A DNA stretch of 64,000 nt from Ktedonobacteraceae bacterium (GTDB lineage Bacteria > Chloroflexota > Ktedonobacteria > Ktedonobacterales > Ktedonobacteraceae): positions 186,001 to 250,000 of the forward strand of contig DASRBN010000030.1 of NCBI GenBank assembly GCA_035653615.1, read 5' to 3'. Every line of letters begins with the position of its first letter. Positions within the stretch are counted from its first letter, which is position 1. The notes beneath the pieces were generated by a model that saw only the letters and a list, made by a program, of their open reading frames with translations, ran no database searches and was not told where the DNA came from. A program made the translations under genes and the position numbers. This document shows positions 42,291 to 51,565 of this stretch, in pieces.

Positions 42291-45200
42291 ATGAGAATGG
42301 ATGTGCTTGAGCTGTCGATCACCCTTACTTCACCTCCATCAGATGCACCCGCCAACTGCCTTGCCAGTCTGGTTCTCTCCTGCGAAACACTGGAACTCTC
42401 ATGCGAGGGTATCTTTCTGCCTGACCCACTGACACGGCAGGAACGTAATGACTTACGCTGGTACCTGGAAGAATACTGGTTGTGGCCCTATGAGGGGTTT
42501 GCTCAACGAGGCAAGGAGGTCGAGGCACTGCTTACTGATGTAGGAAAGCGGATGTATCGCATCGTTTTTGGTAGCACACAGGCACTGAGTGTTTTGCAAG
42601 CCTGCTGCTCCCAGCCCGACCAGCCACTCCAGATCAGCATTGTCAGTGATATTCCCTCGGCCCTGAGCCTTCCCTGGGAACTGCTCCATGATGAAGAATA
42701 CTTCCTTACGCTGCGCCATCGTCATCCTATCTCAATTGTGCGCCGTTTGCCTCTCAGCAAACAGTCCGAACGCGAGACGACGTTTACCCCACCCTTGCGT
42801 ATTCTTCTGATCACGGCCCAGCCTGAAGGAACCGGCTTTGTCGATCCACGCAGTATTGCCCGCGAACTTTTAGATGAACTGGGCGGCCAGATCGAAGCGG
42901 GAGTAATTGAACTGGAGTTTCTTCGCCCTCCAACATTGTCGGCCCTTCAGACTCGCCTCAAAAAGCGGAGGAGGCCAATTCATATCCTGCATTTTGATGG
43001 TCACGGCACCTTCGGGTTGGGTACAGTCAAGCAAGGCATGCTCGCCTTCGAGGATCAAGAGGGACAGCTTGACCCGGTGACTGCTGAGGCGCTGGCAACA
43101 GTTTTACGAGACAGTGGTGTGCGACTCGTTGTTCTGACTGCTTGTCAAAGTGCAATGAGTTCTGAAGAAGATCTTTTCAGCAGTATAGCGGCTCAGTTAG
43201 TCAGTTGTGGAATTGATGCGGTGGTTGCCATGAGCGCGAATGTGCTGGTCACAAGCGCCACCCGCTACGCGGAAGCCTTTTATCATGCGCTCGCCGCAGG
43301 TATCTCCGTTTCAATGGCCCACGAGCAAGCTCGGCAGGCTCTCCACGACGACCCACGCCGTCACTTTCATCACCGACGGCGAGATGAGGAGGGGATGCCG
43401 GTAGAGTTGAGGGATTGGTGGATGCCGCATCTCTACCTGCAACATCCTGTTTTACTCCAACCAGACCGCCCGGTGCAAAGGCGTAAAAGGTTGCGAACCT
43501 CTTCCTCCTTATCTCGTATGAACGAGGACATGCCTGGCGAACCTCGTTATGGTTTTTCCGGGCGCGCCCGCGAACTCTTGAGGTTGGAACGCTGGCTCTT
43601 GCAGGGCAAGGTAGTGCTTCTTTCGGGCTTTGGCGGGATTGGCAAAACATCTCTTGCGCGTGAAACTGCTTCCTGGCTTACCCACACAAAGATGTATGAT
43701 GCCGCGTGCTTTGTGTCTTTTGAACACGGTGGAGATGCCGCTCTGCTGTTGAGCGCCCTGGGTCACTTCCTGGGCGTGTATGATAGTTCCTACGACCCCA
43801 ATGAGATCAAAACAGCTTTTGCTCGTCTAGAAACCGCCTTCAAGAAGAAACGTACACTGATTATTGCCGATAACCTGGAGAGTATCCTACCTGAAGGAGA
43901 GGCTCCTCTCGAACCAGAACTACGCAGCCAGTTACGGAGCCTCATTCTCGCACTTGCGAAGATGGGAGCTGGAGTGCTGCTGACCAGCCGCGATGGCACC
44001 TTTACAAAAGAAGCAGCGCCTGGTTCTCAGGTTGCCCATCTCTCGCTACAAGGGTTACGCCCTCACGACGCTTATATACTTGCCACTCATCTGTTACATA
44101 GATTGGGTATAGATCCACTTCGCGCTCCGTACACTGAATTGCGCAATCTCTTATCCCAGCTTGATCATCATCCACTCGCCATCCAGCTTGTACTCCCCAC
44201 ATTACGCGATATGCCAATCTCAGTGATCCGCACGGAATTTAGCATGTTGCTGCCAAAATTTCTTGATGAGGGAGAGACAGGGCATAACCGCTCTTTGTTG
44301 GCTTCGCTAGACTACTCATTGCGAAGGTTGAGCGAAGAGCAGCGCGGCCTCCTGCCACAACTTGTACTCTTTGTAGGTGGAGCAATTGAAGACAATCTTC
44401 TAGCAATTACCCGGATTCCAGAAGACGCATGGGCAAAATTGCGCCAGGCGCTTGAACAGTCGGCATTGCTGAGAGTAAAGCGGGTGCATCGAGATAGCTC
44501 TGTCGTGTTCTTACAATTTCATCCTGTCCTCATGCCATTCCTCCGCCGGGGGCTTGAAATAGTAGATGCCACTTTATTTGGACGATACATGCAGCGATAC
44601 TATGATCAGGCCCGTTTCCTGTATACGGAAGATAAGAGCTCTCCTGAGGCTGTCAGAGTACAGGTTCTGTATGAACTGCCTAACTTCCGCCAAACCCTGG
44701 ATTTTCTCCTGCAAACAGAGGAGTGGGAAGCGGCCTCCTACCTGTCTATATGCCTGACCGAATTCCTGGAAAAATTGGGGTTCTGGCGAGAGCGGACTGA
44801 ACTGCGCAGAAAAGTTGTGGCGGCCCTCGCCACAGAAACACAAGAGAACCCGCTACTGACAGAAGCAGAATGGCTCTATGAGAGCGGGCGAGGTGATGAC
44901 GAGTATCAAAATGGAGATATACTGGCCGCTCTTGCGAGATTTCAATCACTCCTTGTACGGATTGAGGCCTTGTCGGAGGATGTGCCTTTCGGTCGAAATT
45001 CTTACCAACACTGTGTCACCCTCCATCGACTGGCTCGCTGCTTCAAAACGAATCAGCAACCAGATGTTGCCGAAGAAAAGCTAAACAAGGCATTGACTAT
45101 CATCGATGCCTTAATAAGCAGACAGCCTGATTACAGGCTCTATCTTCGTCAGAAGAGTTTGCTTCTGGGAGAGATGGGTGATATCGCTCTTCTTCAGGGA

Positions 45201-46175
45201 CACTATCCGCAGGCGCGAGAAGCATACGAGGCAGCTCTGGCAATCGTTACTCCACTGAGAGACACACATGCCCAAGCCGTCCTCATGGGACAACTGGGAA
45301 TACTGGCAAGCGAGCAAAGGCGCTATGCCGAGGCACGATTACACCTGGCGACTGCACAAGAGATCTTTCATACACTCAACGAACCGGGTACAGAAGCAAA
45401 TATCTGGTACCAACTGGGTCGCGTAGCAGAAGAACAGGATGAATGGGACGAGGCTAGGCGATGCTATCGCGAAAGCCTCTCCTTAGACGAGCAGCTGGGA
45501 AATCTGACAGGGGTAGTGAACACCTGCAATCAACTCGCCCTCGTTGCCCACTATGCAGATCGACCGACCGAAGCCGAAAGCTGGTATAAGCGGGCGATGG
45601 AACTCGAAGAACAGATGCGCTCCAGCGATCATTTGTATGCAACCCTTCTGAATAATCTGGCCAACCTTTTATTGAGCGAGGTATGGGAAAGGCGAGCCCC
45701 TTTATCGCGGCTTGCTGAAGCCAGAGCGTATGCAGAGCGAGCACTCGCCCTTGAGGAAGGTTTCAGCAACTCCTCGGAAGTATGGACGACTCTGTACATT
45801 CTTGCGGTAATTGCCTCCATGGAAGGTCAAGTAGAGAAGGCACAGGCCTATCATCGCCGTGAGCGAGAGGCATTTGCCGCTTTCCCAGGTAACCGCTACC
45901 ATATTGAGCGTCAGCTCGGTTCCCTGATCGCTGCTGTTGCAACAGCAATGGACAATCCAGATATGCGAGCAGTAGTAGAAGAGGCGCTGCAGCGGATTGA
46001 AGCAAAGGGCTGGCATATTACTACTGCTGTACATCGTATCTGGGAGGGCGAGCGAGATTGGCATCTTTTAGCTGAGGGGTTAGACAGACAAGATGCACTG
46101 GTGGTACTACGTATACTGGAGACGTTAACATCATCCGCTGGCCCACAACCTGTTGGAGAGCAGGATAAAGTGTAG
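42291..46175 (+). CDS. CHAT-NB-ARC-TPR protein (NLR-like STAND protease)
   Basis: A 1294-residue protein in three parts. Residues about 90-385 are a CHAT peptidase with His238 in HFDGHG and Cys285 in VLTACQSA. Residues about 415-720 are an NB-ARC-type ATPase with P-loop GFGGIGKTS (446-454), Walker B TLIIADNLESI near 522, VLLTSRD near 563 and a winged-helix-like part. Residues 800-1270 hold TPR units (ANIWYQLGRVAEEQDEWDEA, NTCNQLALVAHYADRPTEAE). This is the effector-switch-sensor order of NLR proteins, with a caspase-like effector. ATG 42291 has TTGGAGATGC upstream. It stands 27 bp after the membrane gene and 15 bp before the TPR gene, in one operon. Confidence 0.88.
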   Translation: MRMDVLELSITLTSPPSDAPANCLASLVLSCETLELSCEGIFLPDPLTRQERNDLRWYLEEYWLWPYEGFAQRGKEVEALLTDVGKRMYRIVFGSTQALSVLQACCSQPDQPLQISIVSDIPSALSLPWELLHDEEYFLTLRHRHPISIVRRLPLSKQSERETTFTPPLRILLITAQPEGTGFVDPRSIARELLDELGGQIEAGVIELEFLRPPTLSALQTRLKKRRRPIHILHFDGHGTFGLGTVKQGMLAFEDQEGQLDPVTAEALATVLRDSGVRLVVLTACQSAMSSEEDLFSSIAAQLVSCGIDAVVAMSANVLVTSATRYAEAFYHALAAGISVSMAHEQARQALHDDPRRHFHHRRRDEEGMPVELRDWWMPHLYLQHPVLLQPDRPVQRRKRLRTSSSLSRMNEDMPGEPRYGFSGRARELLRLERWLLQGKVVLLSGFGGIGKTSLARETASWLTHTKMYDAACFVSFEHGGDAALLLSALGHFLGVYDSSYDPNEIKTAFARLETAFKKKRTLIIADNLESILPEGEAPLEPELRSQLRSLILALAKMGAGVLLTSRDGTFTKEAAPGSQVAHLSLQGLRPHDAYILATHLLHRLGIDPLRAPYTELRNLLSQLDHHPLAIQLVLPTLRDMPISVIRTEFSMLLPKFLDEGETGHNRSLLASLDYSLRRLSEEQRGLLPQLVLFVGGAIEDNLLAITRIPEDAWAKLRQALEQSALLRVKRVHRDSSVVFLQFHPVLMPFLRRGLEIVDATLFGRYMQRYYDQARFLYTEDKSSPEAVRVQVLYELPNFRQTLDFLLQTEEWEAASYLSICLTEFLEKLGFWRERTELRRKVVAALATETQENPLLTEAEWLYESGRGDDEYQNGDILAALARFQSLLVRIEALSEDVPFGRNSYQHCVTLHRLARCFKTNQQPDVAEEKLNKALTIIDALISRQPDYRLYLRQKSLLLGEMGDIALLQGHYPQAREAYEAALAIVTPLRDTHAQAVLMGQLGILASEQRRYAEARLHLATAQEIFHTLNEPGTEANIWYQLGRVAEEQDEWDEARRCYRESLSLDEQLGNLTGVVNTCNQLALVAHYADRPTEAESWYKRAMELEEQMRSSDHLYATLLNNLANLLLSEVWERRAPLSRLAEARAYAERALALEEGFSNSSEVWTTLYILAVIASMEGQVEKAQAYHRREREAFAAFPGNRYHIERQLGSLIAAVATAMDNPDMRAVVEEALQRIEAKGWHITTAVHRIWEGERDWHLLAEGLDRQDALVVLRILETLTSSAGPQPVGEQDKV

Positions 46176-46190
46176 AAAGAAAGCTTAGAC

Positions 46191-47083
46191 ATGTCTCATG
46201 AACGACTGGACGAGACCTCTTCTTCAGAACCTTTTGTGCTTGATCAGCTAGTATTACAATTAGAAAGACTGAGGCAATCGAACGGCGTTCCGGCTTATAT
46301 CTCTCTGTTACAGCAGATACTTCAGCTTCTCGCGCGCGAGGATGATCCGTCCTTGTGGGCAGCCCTACAATTTGCACTTGGGAATGCCTTGTATGAGAGC
46401 CAGGAAGGAGATAGGAAAGTTCTGCTTAGCGAGGCTATAAGTTGCTATGATGCAGTTCTTACCGTCTATACTCCTGGGCTTAACGTGGCCAACTATATTG
46501 CCGTACAACAGTACAAGAGAAGTACTCTCAGCGATTTAGCAAAGTTGCAGGAAGGCCTGGAGGGCCTGGAAACGCTCCAATCAATTGTTGCTTGTTGCGA
46601 TACTATCCTTGTGCTATGTACTCGTGAGATGGCTCCAACCAACTGGGCTGTAGCGCACTATCATAAAGCCGCAGCACTCGCTGAAATTGCCGAGGGGTTG
46701 AGAGGAGGAGAACGTTTCAAGCTGCTAGAAGATTCTTGTTCTTGTTATGATGCCGCCCTCACAGTCTATACTCGTCAAAACAACCCTATTGAGTGGGCTA
46801 CTGCAGAAAACGGCAAAGGAACAGTTCTCTATAGGATTGCTCAATCAGGTGAAGGAAAGAATCAGCTGGCCCTCTTCCATGAAGCCATCGCCTGCTACGA
46901 CAATGCTCTCCAGGTCTTTGATATTGAAGGTAGCAGGCTGTATCATGCCGCTGTGCAGCATAATAAAGGCACCATCTTACTTGATCTTGCAGAGACCGTA
47001 GAAGGCCCTTCCAAGCGCGAACTAGTGCAGCAGGCGCTTGTGTGCTTTGAAGATGCTCTCGCCTTCTATCACCGGCACAATGA
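46191..47083 (+). pseudogene. TPR protein truncated by IS701 insertion, probably once a second TPR-CHAT
   Basis: About 298 native residues of the same 48-50-residue TPR units as the 1310-residue TPR-CHAT protein (compare EDDPSLWAALQFALGNALYE here with EDDPDIWAQLQLALGNALMQ there). The frame enters the left inverted repeat of the IS at 47084 and ends with foreign codons at 47120. Any C-terminal CHAT domain is gone. The stub may still be made, since it follows the CHAT-NB-ARC stop by 15 bp. Confidence 0.8.
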
Positions 47084-47212
47084 TAGTACTACAGTGCCAC
47101 TTAGGGCGGAAACGTGGTAGACTGCTTCGGAAGGGTGAAGCAGATGACCACAGAAGAATGACATGACGAACACGAAGCGAACGAACTCAACATAGCGCAA
47201 GCAGGGGTCGAA

Positions 47213-48540
47213 GTGCTGGCTGAAGTCCACGAGCGCATTGGGCCGCGCTTTGGACGAGCCGAGGTGCGAAGCCGGGTGCATCGCTTTTTGCAAGGCTTAT
47301 TGGCACCTCTCGAGCGCAAGAACGGCTGGCAGCTAGCAGAAGACTTGGGAGAACACGGTCCACGTGGCGTACAACGGTTGCTGGGGGAGGCGGACTGGGA
47401 TGAGGATGCGGTACGCGATGACCTGCGAGCTTACGTGATCGAGCATCTGGGTGAGCCGCATGGCATGCTGGTGCTCGATGAGACGGGCTTCATCAAAAAG
47501 GGCAAGAAATCGGCCGGGGTAGCGCAGCAGTACAGTGGGACGGCCGGGCGGCGTGAGAACAGCCAGATCGGCGTCTTTCTGCTGTATGCTTCCGATGCTG
47601 GAGCCGCTTTTGTGGACCGGGAGTTGTACCTGCCGGAAGAATGGACGAGCGACCGGGTGCGCTGCCAGGAAGCGGGGATTGCTGAAGAGGTGGGATTTGC
47701 TAGCAAAGGAGAGTTGGCGCAACGCATGCTGGCGCGGGCCTTTGCGGCTGGGATGCCAGTGCAGTGGGTGGGAGGTGACACCGTCTACGGCTACGATGAG
47801 ATGCGTAGTTGGTTAGAGGAGCAGGGACGCAACTACGTGCTGGCCGTGCCCGAGACGCACGCCATCTGGATAGCCGGGCAGTCCCAGCCGCTCGGGCTGG
47901 TGGCGGCCCTCCTGCCTCCAGAGGCCTGGACAGTGCTCTCCGCCGGAGAGGGCCGCCAGGGGCCACGCCTGTACGAGTGGGCCTGGCTTGCGCTGTCGGG
48001 GGAAGACGAGGCCCACTCGCAAGGTCGTGGGGCGTGGTTGCTGATCCGACGCAACCTCTCCGACCCAGGCAAGCGCGCCTACTATCGCGTCAGTGGGCCA
48101 GGCTCCACGATACTTGAGGAGGCCGTGCGGGTCGCAGGAGGTCGTTGGAGCATCGAAGAGGGGTTGGAAGAGGCCAAAGGCGAGGTGGGACTGGATCAGT
48201 ATGAAGTGCGCGGCTATCGCGCCTGGTATCGCCACATCACCCTGGCCTTGCTCGCCCATGCGATCCTGGTGGTGACGCGGGCCCAGGAAAAAAAACGGGA
48301 AGAGACGAGCAGGCCGTTGAACTGAGTGTGCCGGAGTTGCGTCGCTTGCTGCATCTGCTCGGGGAGTCCGAGGAGCAACAAGCCAGGCATCTCTGGTGGT
48401 CGCGCTTCCGACGCCGACATCAAGCGGGAGCCAAACGAGCTCATATGGCTTGGCGAGCCGCCCAACGTCCGGTCGCTGCTCTCCAGCCCTCGTCTGCTCA
48501 GCAGGTGATGGGGCTGAGGCCACTCAGCGATGAGCAATGA
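47213..48540 (+). pseudogene. IS701-family transposase, frameshifted near its C-terminus
   Basis: The first frame (to 48325, 370 residues) has the IS701 DDE pattern: GMLVLDETGFIKKGKKSAGV near 83, WVGGDTVYGYD near 185, and GRWSIEEGLEEAKGEVGLDQYEVR near 315. At about 48315 the frame slips; the adjoining frame continues PELRRLLHLLGESEEQQARH to SRFRRRHQAGAKRAH, the usual family C-terminus, before entering unrelated sequence. The catalytic residues are all before the slip. Confidence 0.8.
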
Positions 48541-48780
48541 GAGGGGCTGCAACCCCTGTTCGCGGTTCCACCGCACACTCCTGGACGCCATGAGGCGGAT
48601 TATCGGCTGATCGTCGAAGGCATCCTGTGGCTCATACGCACTGGCTCGGCCTGGCGTAGTCTGTCGACGCGCTTCGGGGCGTGGTCCAAGGTCCTCTACT
48701 AGTAGCGGCCAGGGAAAGCGGATGGCCGATGGGCACGAGTCCTCCAGGCCTTGCAAGGTCAGGAGGTTCCTCTCCGCTCA
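48500..48780 (+). pseudogene. IS5-type transposase N-terminal fragment
   Basis: With stops included, the frame reads PLSDEQ, stop, EGLQPLFAVPPHTPGRHEAD, then LIVEGILWLIRTGSAWRSL, FGAWSKVLY, followed by two stops. This is the N-terminal DUF4096-like part of an IS5-family transposase with internal stop codons. It is a fossil caught between the IS701 gene and its right inverted repeat. Confidence 0.7.
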
Positions 48781-48810
48781 TCGGCTTGAGGAAGTGTCAC
48801 TGTAGTACTA

Positions 48811-49685
48811 GAGCCTGTTAGTAATTCAAGCTCAAAAGGTGGTAAAATGAAGGATGACTCCATCACGAAACCCCTATACGACCGATGTGAGCGACGAAGA
48901 ATGGGCCCTCGTTGCTCCTTACTTGATGTTGTTGCCCGAAGATGCGGGGCAACGCCCGCATGGTCTACGCGAAGTGTTTCATGGCTTGCGCTGGATTGTA
49001 CGAGCAGGTGCGCGCCTCTCGTATGATGCCCAATGATTTGCCACCCTGGTACGTTGTCTATCAACAATCGAGAGCGCTCGGTTGGCCGCCGGCCGCTTTA
49101 CTGCTCTGGTTGCTGATCTGCGCTTATTGCTGCGAGAAGCCAAAGGGCGCAATCGGCAGTGATCGCGCGGCCAACTTTGAGAGTCGAACCTTGCAATCGA
49201 CGCCGCGACCCGTGGCAACTATGCGGGTTATGATGGAGCCAAGAGACGCAAAGGCAGTAAAGTGCATGCAGCCGTCGATACGCTGGGCAACCTGCCTCGC
49301 GTCTATTGGTGACTCCTGCCAATGAGCAAGACCGTGCTCAAGTGGGTGAGCTTGCCCAAGCGGTTCAAGAGGCCACCGAACATTCGGTCGAAATTGCCTT
49401 CGTCGATGCTGGCTACACGGGTGATGCTCCGGCTGAGGTAGCCAAAGAACACAGGATCCGACTGGAGGTCGTCAAACTTCCAGAGGCGAAACGAGGCTTT
49501 GTCCCGGCTTTCGCTACGATGGGTGGTCGAGCGCTTGCACGCGTGGATCAATCGCCCTCGGCACTTATTGGTGCGTTGGGAGAAACTGGATTTCACCTAT
49601 CAAGCCTTCTGACATCTGGCCTGTGCCTTCATCTGTTTTCAGCACTGTGATCGCTTGCGTTCTCTTCAGGTTACCGGCTAAGCTT
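48811..49685 (+). pseudogene. Decayed IS5-type element
   Basis: Starting at ATG 48854, several frames together encode an IS5-like transposase: DVSDEEWALVAPYLMLLPED, then [22 protein letters not shown], then [20 protein letters not shown] and IAFVDAGYTGDAPAEVAKEH. At least four frameshifts or stops occur. The left end, GAGCCTGTTAGTAATTCAA (48811-48829), has an inverted partner at 51052-51070, far beyond the gene, so the right part of the element was lost or separated. Confidence 0.75.
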
Positions 49686-50249
49686 TTAAGGGGTATATGG
49701 CGGCGCCCCTGTTGGCCGATACTCTAGAAGCAGGACGCGCCCATCAAGAACCCTGGATGAGAGCAAGTCGAAGCCGGTGTCTGGCAATCCTTCAAAGATC
49801 GCCTCAAGGCCGGTTTGCGGCAGAACCAGGGGGCAGACGACGAGTTTGAGGCGGTCCACCAGGCCAGCCGCGAGCAGTTGCCGGACCAGCGACAGACTGC
49901 CCAGGGTCCGCAACTCGGGACCGTCAGTGCGCTTGAGTTGGCGCACAAAGCCCACCACGTCATCGCGGACGATTGTCAGACCCGGCCAGTCTGTCGCCTC
50001 TAAGAAGCGCGAGAACAGCCAGCCCGGCGTTGTGGTCGTCCGTTGCCATCCTTCGTCCCGCACTTCGGCCGGGAGTCCCTCCAGAGCTTCGTAGGTCCGA
50101 CGTCCGATGAGCATCCGATGCGGAAACGCCGTGTTGGTCTTGATCCAGTCGGCAAAATCGGGACCAAAATAGCCATAATAAGCAGGTGAACGCTGCCCTC
50201 GGGCAAAGCCGTCGAGACTGAGGATGAGTTCACACACAAGATCTGGCAT
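49686..50249 (-). CDS. Dihydrofolate-reductase-like / RibD C-terminal-domain protein
   Basis: A 187-residue RibD_C-type reductase domain. The N-terminus MPDLVCELILSLDGFARG is the family's first strand with its Ser-Leu-Asp-Gly motif; PHRMLIGRRTYEAL is near residue 47, and the GSLSLVRQLLAAGLVDRLKL helix-strand near 127 is also diagnostic. NADPH-dependent reduction of a pteridine-like or other small substrate is expected, but the substrate is unknown. ATG 50249 has ATGGAGGAAACAC upstream and is preferred over an earlier ATG. It lies among IS remnants and may have arrived with them. Confidence 0.85.
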   Translation of the reverse strand: MPDLVCELILSLDGFARGQRSPAYYGYFGPDFADWIKTNTAFPHRMLIGRRTYEALEGLPAEVRDEGWQRTTTTPGWLFSRFLEATDWPGLTIVRDDVVGFVRQLKRTDGPELRTLGSLSLVRQLLAAGLVDRLKLVVCPLVLPQTGLEAIFEGLPDTGFDLLSSRVLDGRVLLLEYRPTGAPPYTP

Positions 50250-50354
50250 GTGTTTCCTCCATAGCAGTATAACCATGCACGAGTCGACCAGCGACCTTGG
50301 CATTCAACAGTACAGAGCGGAGCCATTCATCCGCCACCTGGTTGCGTTTCGATG

Positions 50355-50432
50355 CCTAAAACCTTCTTCGGAAACTGAAAGTGTTTGGTTTTCCTCTCAG
50401 TAAATCACATGGTTTCCGAAGAAGCTCTTAGG
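50355..50432. repeat. MITE-like inverted repeat (about 78 bp)
   Basis: Arms at 50355-50375 (CCTAAAACCTTCTTCGGAAAC) and 50412-50432 pair with about 18 of 21 positions, around a 36-base centre. It has no coding content and resembles a miniature inverted-repeat element formed from IS ends. Confidence 0.6.
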
Positions 50433-50460
50433 GGATGAGAATGTTAGGAATTGATCTATT

Positions 50461-50949
50461 TTATTTCACCTCACTGGCGAGAATGTAATCTTCATCTTCA
50501 CGTGGAGGTTGCCAATACATCAGATACGTATCCAACATTTCTCGGCTAATCTGAAACGAGTCTTTCGTGAGCGTATTGTTTCTTCCCACAACCCTTTCTC
50601 GTATCGTTTCTATCGGCGTCTCAACATAGTACAGTACCGCCTGAGCACCAACTGTAGTTGTTCTTCTTCTCATCTCATCTCGTTGTTCTTTTGCCCAAAA
50701 TCCCTCGTCAATAATGACATCAATACCTTTCTCAGCAAGATAGAATGCAAAATCCCTTGATAACCCGATGATCTTAGTATCCCATTCCGCATATCCATCG
50801 ATTGTGGGATCGTTTCCAATTAAACTGATTGACCACTCATCCTTCGTGATTCTTACTGCACCAGTTTTTTCTTCTAGCTTCTTGGCAAAAGTAGTTTTTC
50901 CAGCACCGATAAATCCACAAATGAGATAAACGATAGGTTTTCTTTTCAT
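50461..50949 (-). CDS. P-loop nucleotide kinase (AAA/zeta-like family)
   Basis: A 162-residue ATPase/kinase: Walker A GFIGAGKTTFAKKLEEKTGA near residue 12, then ITKDEW near 34, VIIDEGFW near 78 and a lid-like ETIRERVVGRNN near 110. The layout fits small AAA_33/zeta-toxin-like kinases. No antitoxin partner is adjacent, so a small-molecule or nucleotide kinase is as likely. The gene is AT-richer than its neighbours. A near-palindromic IS-end copy (51052-51070) lies upstream. Confidence 0.75.
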   Translation of the reverse strand: MKRKPIVYLICGFIGAGKTTFAKKLEEKTGAVRITKDEWSISLIGNDPTIDGYAEWDTKIIGLSRDFAFYLAEKGIDVIIDEGFWAKEQRDEMRRRTTTVGAQAVLYYVETPIETIRERVVGRNNTLTKDSFQISREMLDTYLMYWQPPREDEDYILASEVK

Positions 50950-51051
50950 AAGCGTTATTATACCAGATTCTCAATCAAATGAAGCAACTACGCACAGGCG
51001 TTGAGGCTCATTGAGGCTAAAAAATATGTGCTCCCTGACCAGGCTTCGAAA

Positions 51052-51070
51052 TTGAATCACTAACAGACTC
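51052..51070 (-). repeat. Inverted copy of the IS5-type end found at 48811-48829
   Basis: TTGAATCACTAACAGACTC is, on the minus strand, GAGTCTGTTAGTGATTCAA, matching the left end at 48811-48829 in 17 of 19 positions. The pair encloses the reductase and kinase genes. Confidence 0.6.
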
Positions 51071-51161
51071 TTGCCTTTTTTCTGTTGTAATGCGGGCCAG
51101 TTTCATCAAATTTACGTTTTGCTGTCAACCCAGCTTTATGGTCTTTGGTGTACAAAACAAA

Positions 51162-51190
51162 GCCGCCTGGGAACTGCCTTCCCAGGCGGC
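51162..51190 (-). terminator. Original ssrA terminator, displaced by the integrative element
   Basis: A perfect 12-bp stem (GCCGCCTGGGAA / TTCCCAGGCGGC) with a five-base loop. On the minus strand it is followed by TTTGTTTTGTAC. It directly abuts the left attachment repeat, so before integration it would have stood a few bases after the tmRNA 3' end. Confidence 0.88.
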
Positions 51191-51220
51191 ATGAGTGGTG
51201 GAGATGGGGGAGAGTCGAAC
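51190..51220. other. Left attachment site (31-bp direct repeat of the tmRNA 3' end)
   Basis: CATGAGTGGTGGAGATGGGG and the next 11 bases are identical to 63643-63673, which includes the tmRNA 3' CCA end and T-arm. The next base differs at both sides (CCACTT here, TCCCCG at the right copy). This is the duplicated core left by site-specific integration. Confidence 0.92.
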
Positions 51221-51333
51221 CCACTTTACTGCCTCAAATTGGTGTTTTTGGGTATTCTTGGTTGTTCTCTTACCTCTTCTCTCCTGGCTTCACTGCTATT
51301 TCATGTTGCCGTTGTTCGTTCGTATTCGTTGGC

Positions 51334-51361
51334 GTTGCTACATCGTTGCTACATGTAGCAA
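51334..51361 (+). promoter_or_regulatory. Integrase arm-type sites, left end
   Basis: GTTGCTACA occurs at 51334-51342 and 51345-51353 (11-bp pitch, one helical turn), followed at once by the inverted TGTAGCAA (51354-51361). The same pair with the same 11-bp pitch lies at 63561-63580 near the other end. Such paired repeats inside both ends are typical arm-binding sites of tyrosine integrases. Confidence 0.75.
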
Positions 51362-51565
51362 TGGCATTGCAAGCTGCCGAAAGGGGACTCAACCTTTCTT
51401 GTCTTCTGCCATCCGTCTTGTGTTACCCTGTGCTTGAAAAGCCGCTTTCTTGTCTATATTGTACCATTATTTTCGCTGCGTGTTGTCGGTGTTGCTGCCT
51501 GTTGCTCCGCCCAATCTATGATGCTTGTGTTTGTTTCCATACTCTTCCAACCTTTCGCTCTCTTG

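Larger units (their letters stand above)
47084..48810 (+). mobile_element. IS701-type element containing an IS5-type fragment
   Basis: Inverted repeats TAGTACTACAGTGCCACTT (47084-47102) and AAGTGTCACTGTAGTACTA (48792-48810) differ by one base. Inside are an IS701-like transposase gene with a late frameshift and, before the right end, about 280 bp of an unrelated IS5-like transposase fragment. The 5' repeat interrupts the TPR gene at 46.2 kb. Confidence 0.75.

Noticed and set aside
42291-46175. Possible LuxR/AfsR-type transcription activator (NB-ARC plus TPR)
   Set aside because: No helix-turn-helix or winged DNA-binding domain at either end; the N-terminal domain is a CHAT peptidase with His/Cys.
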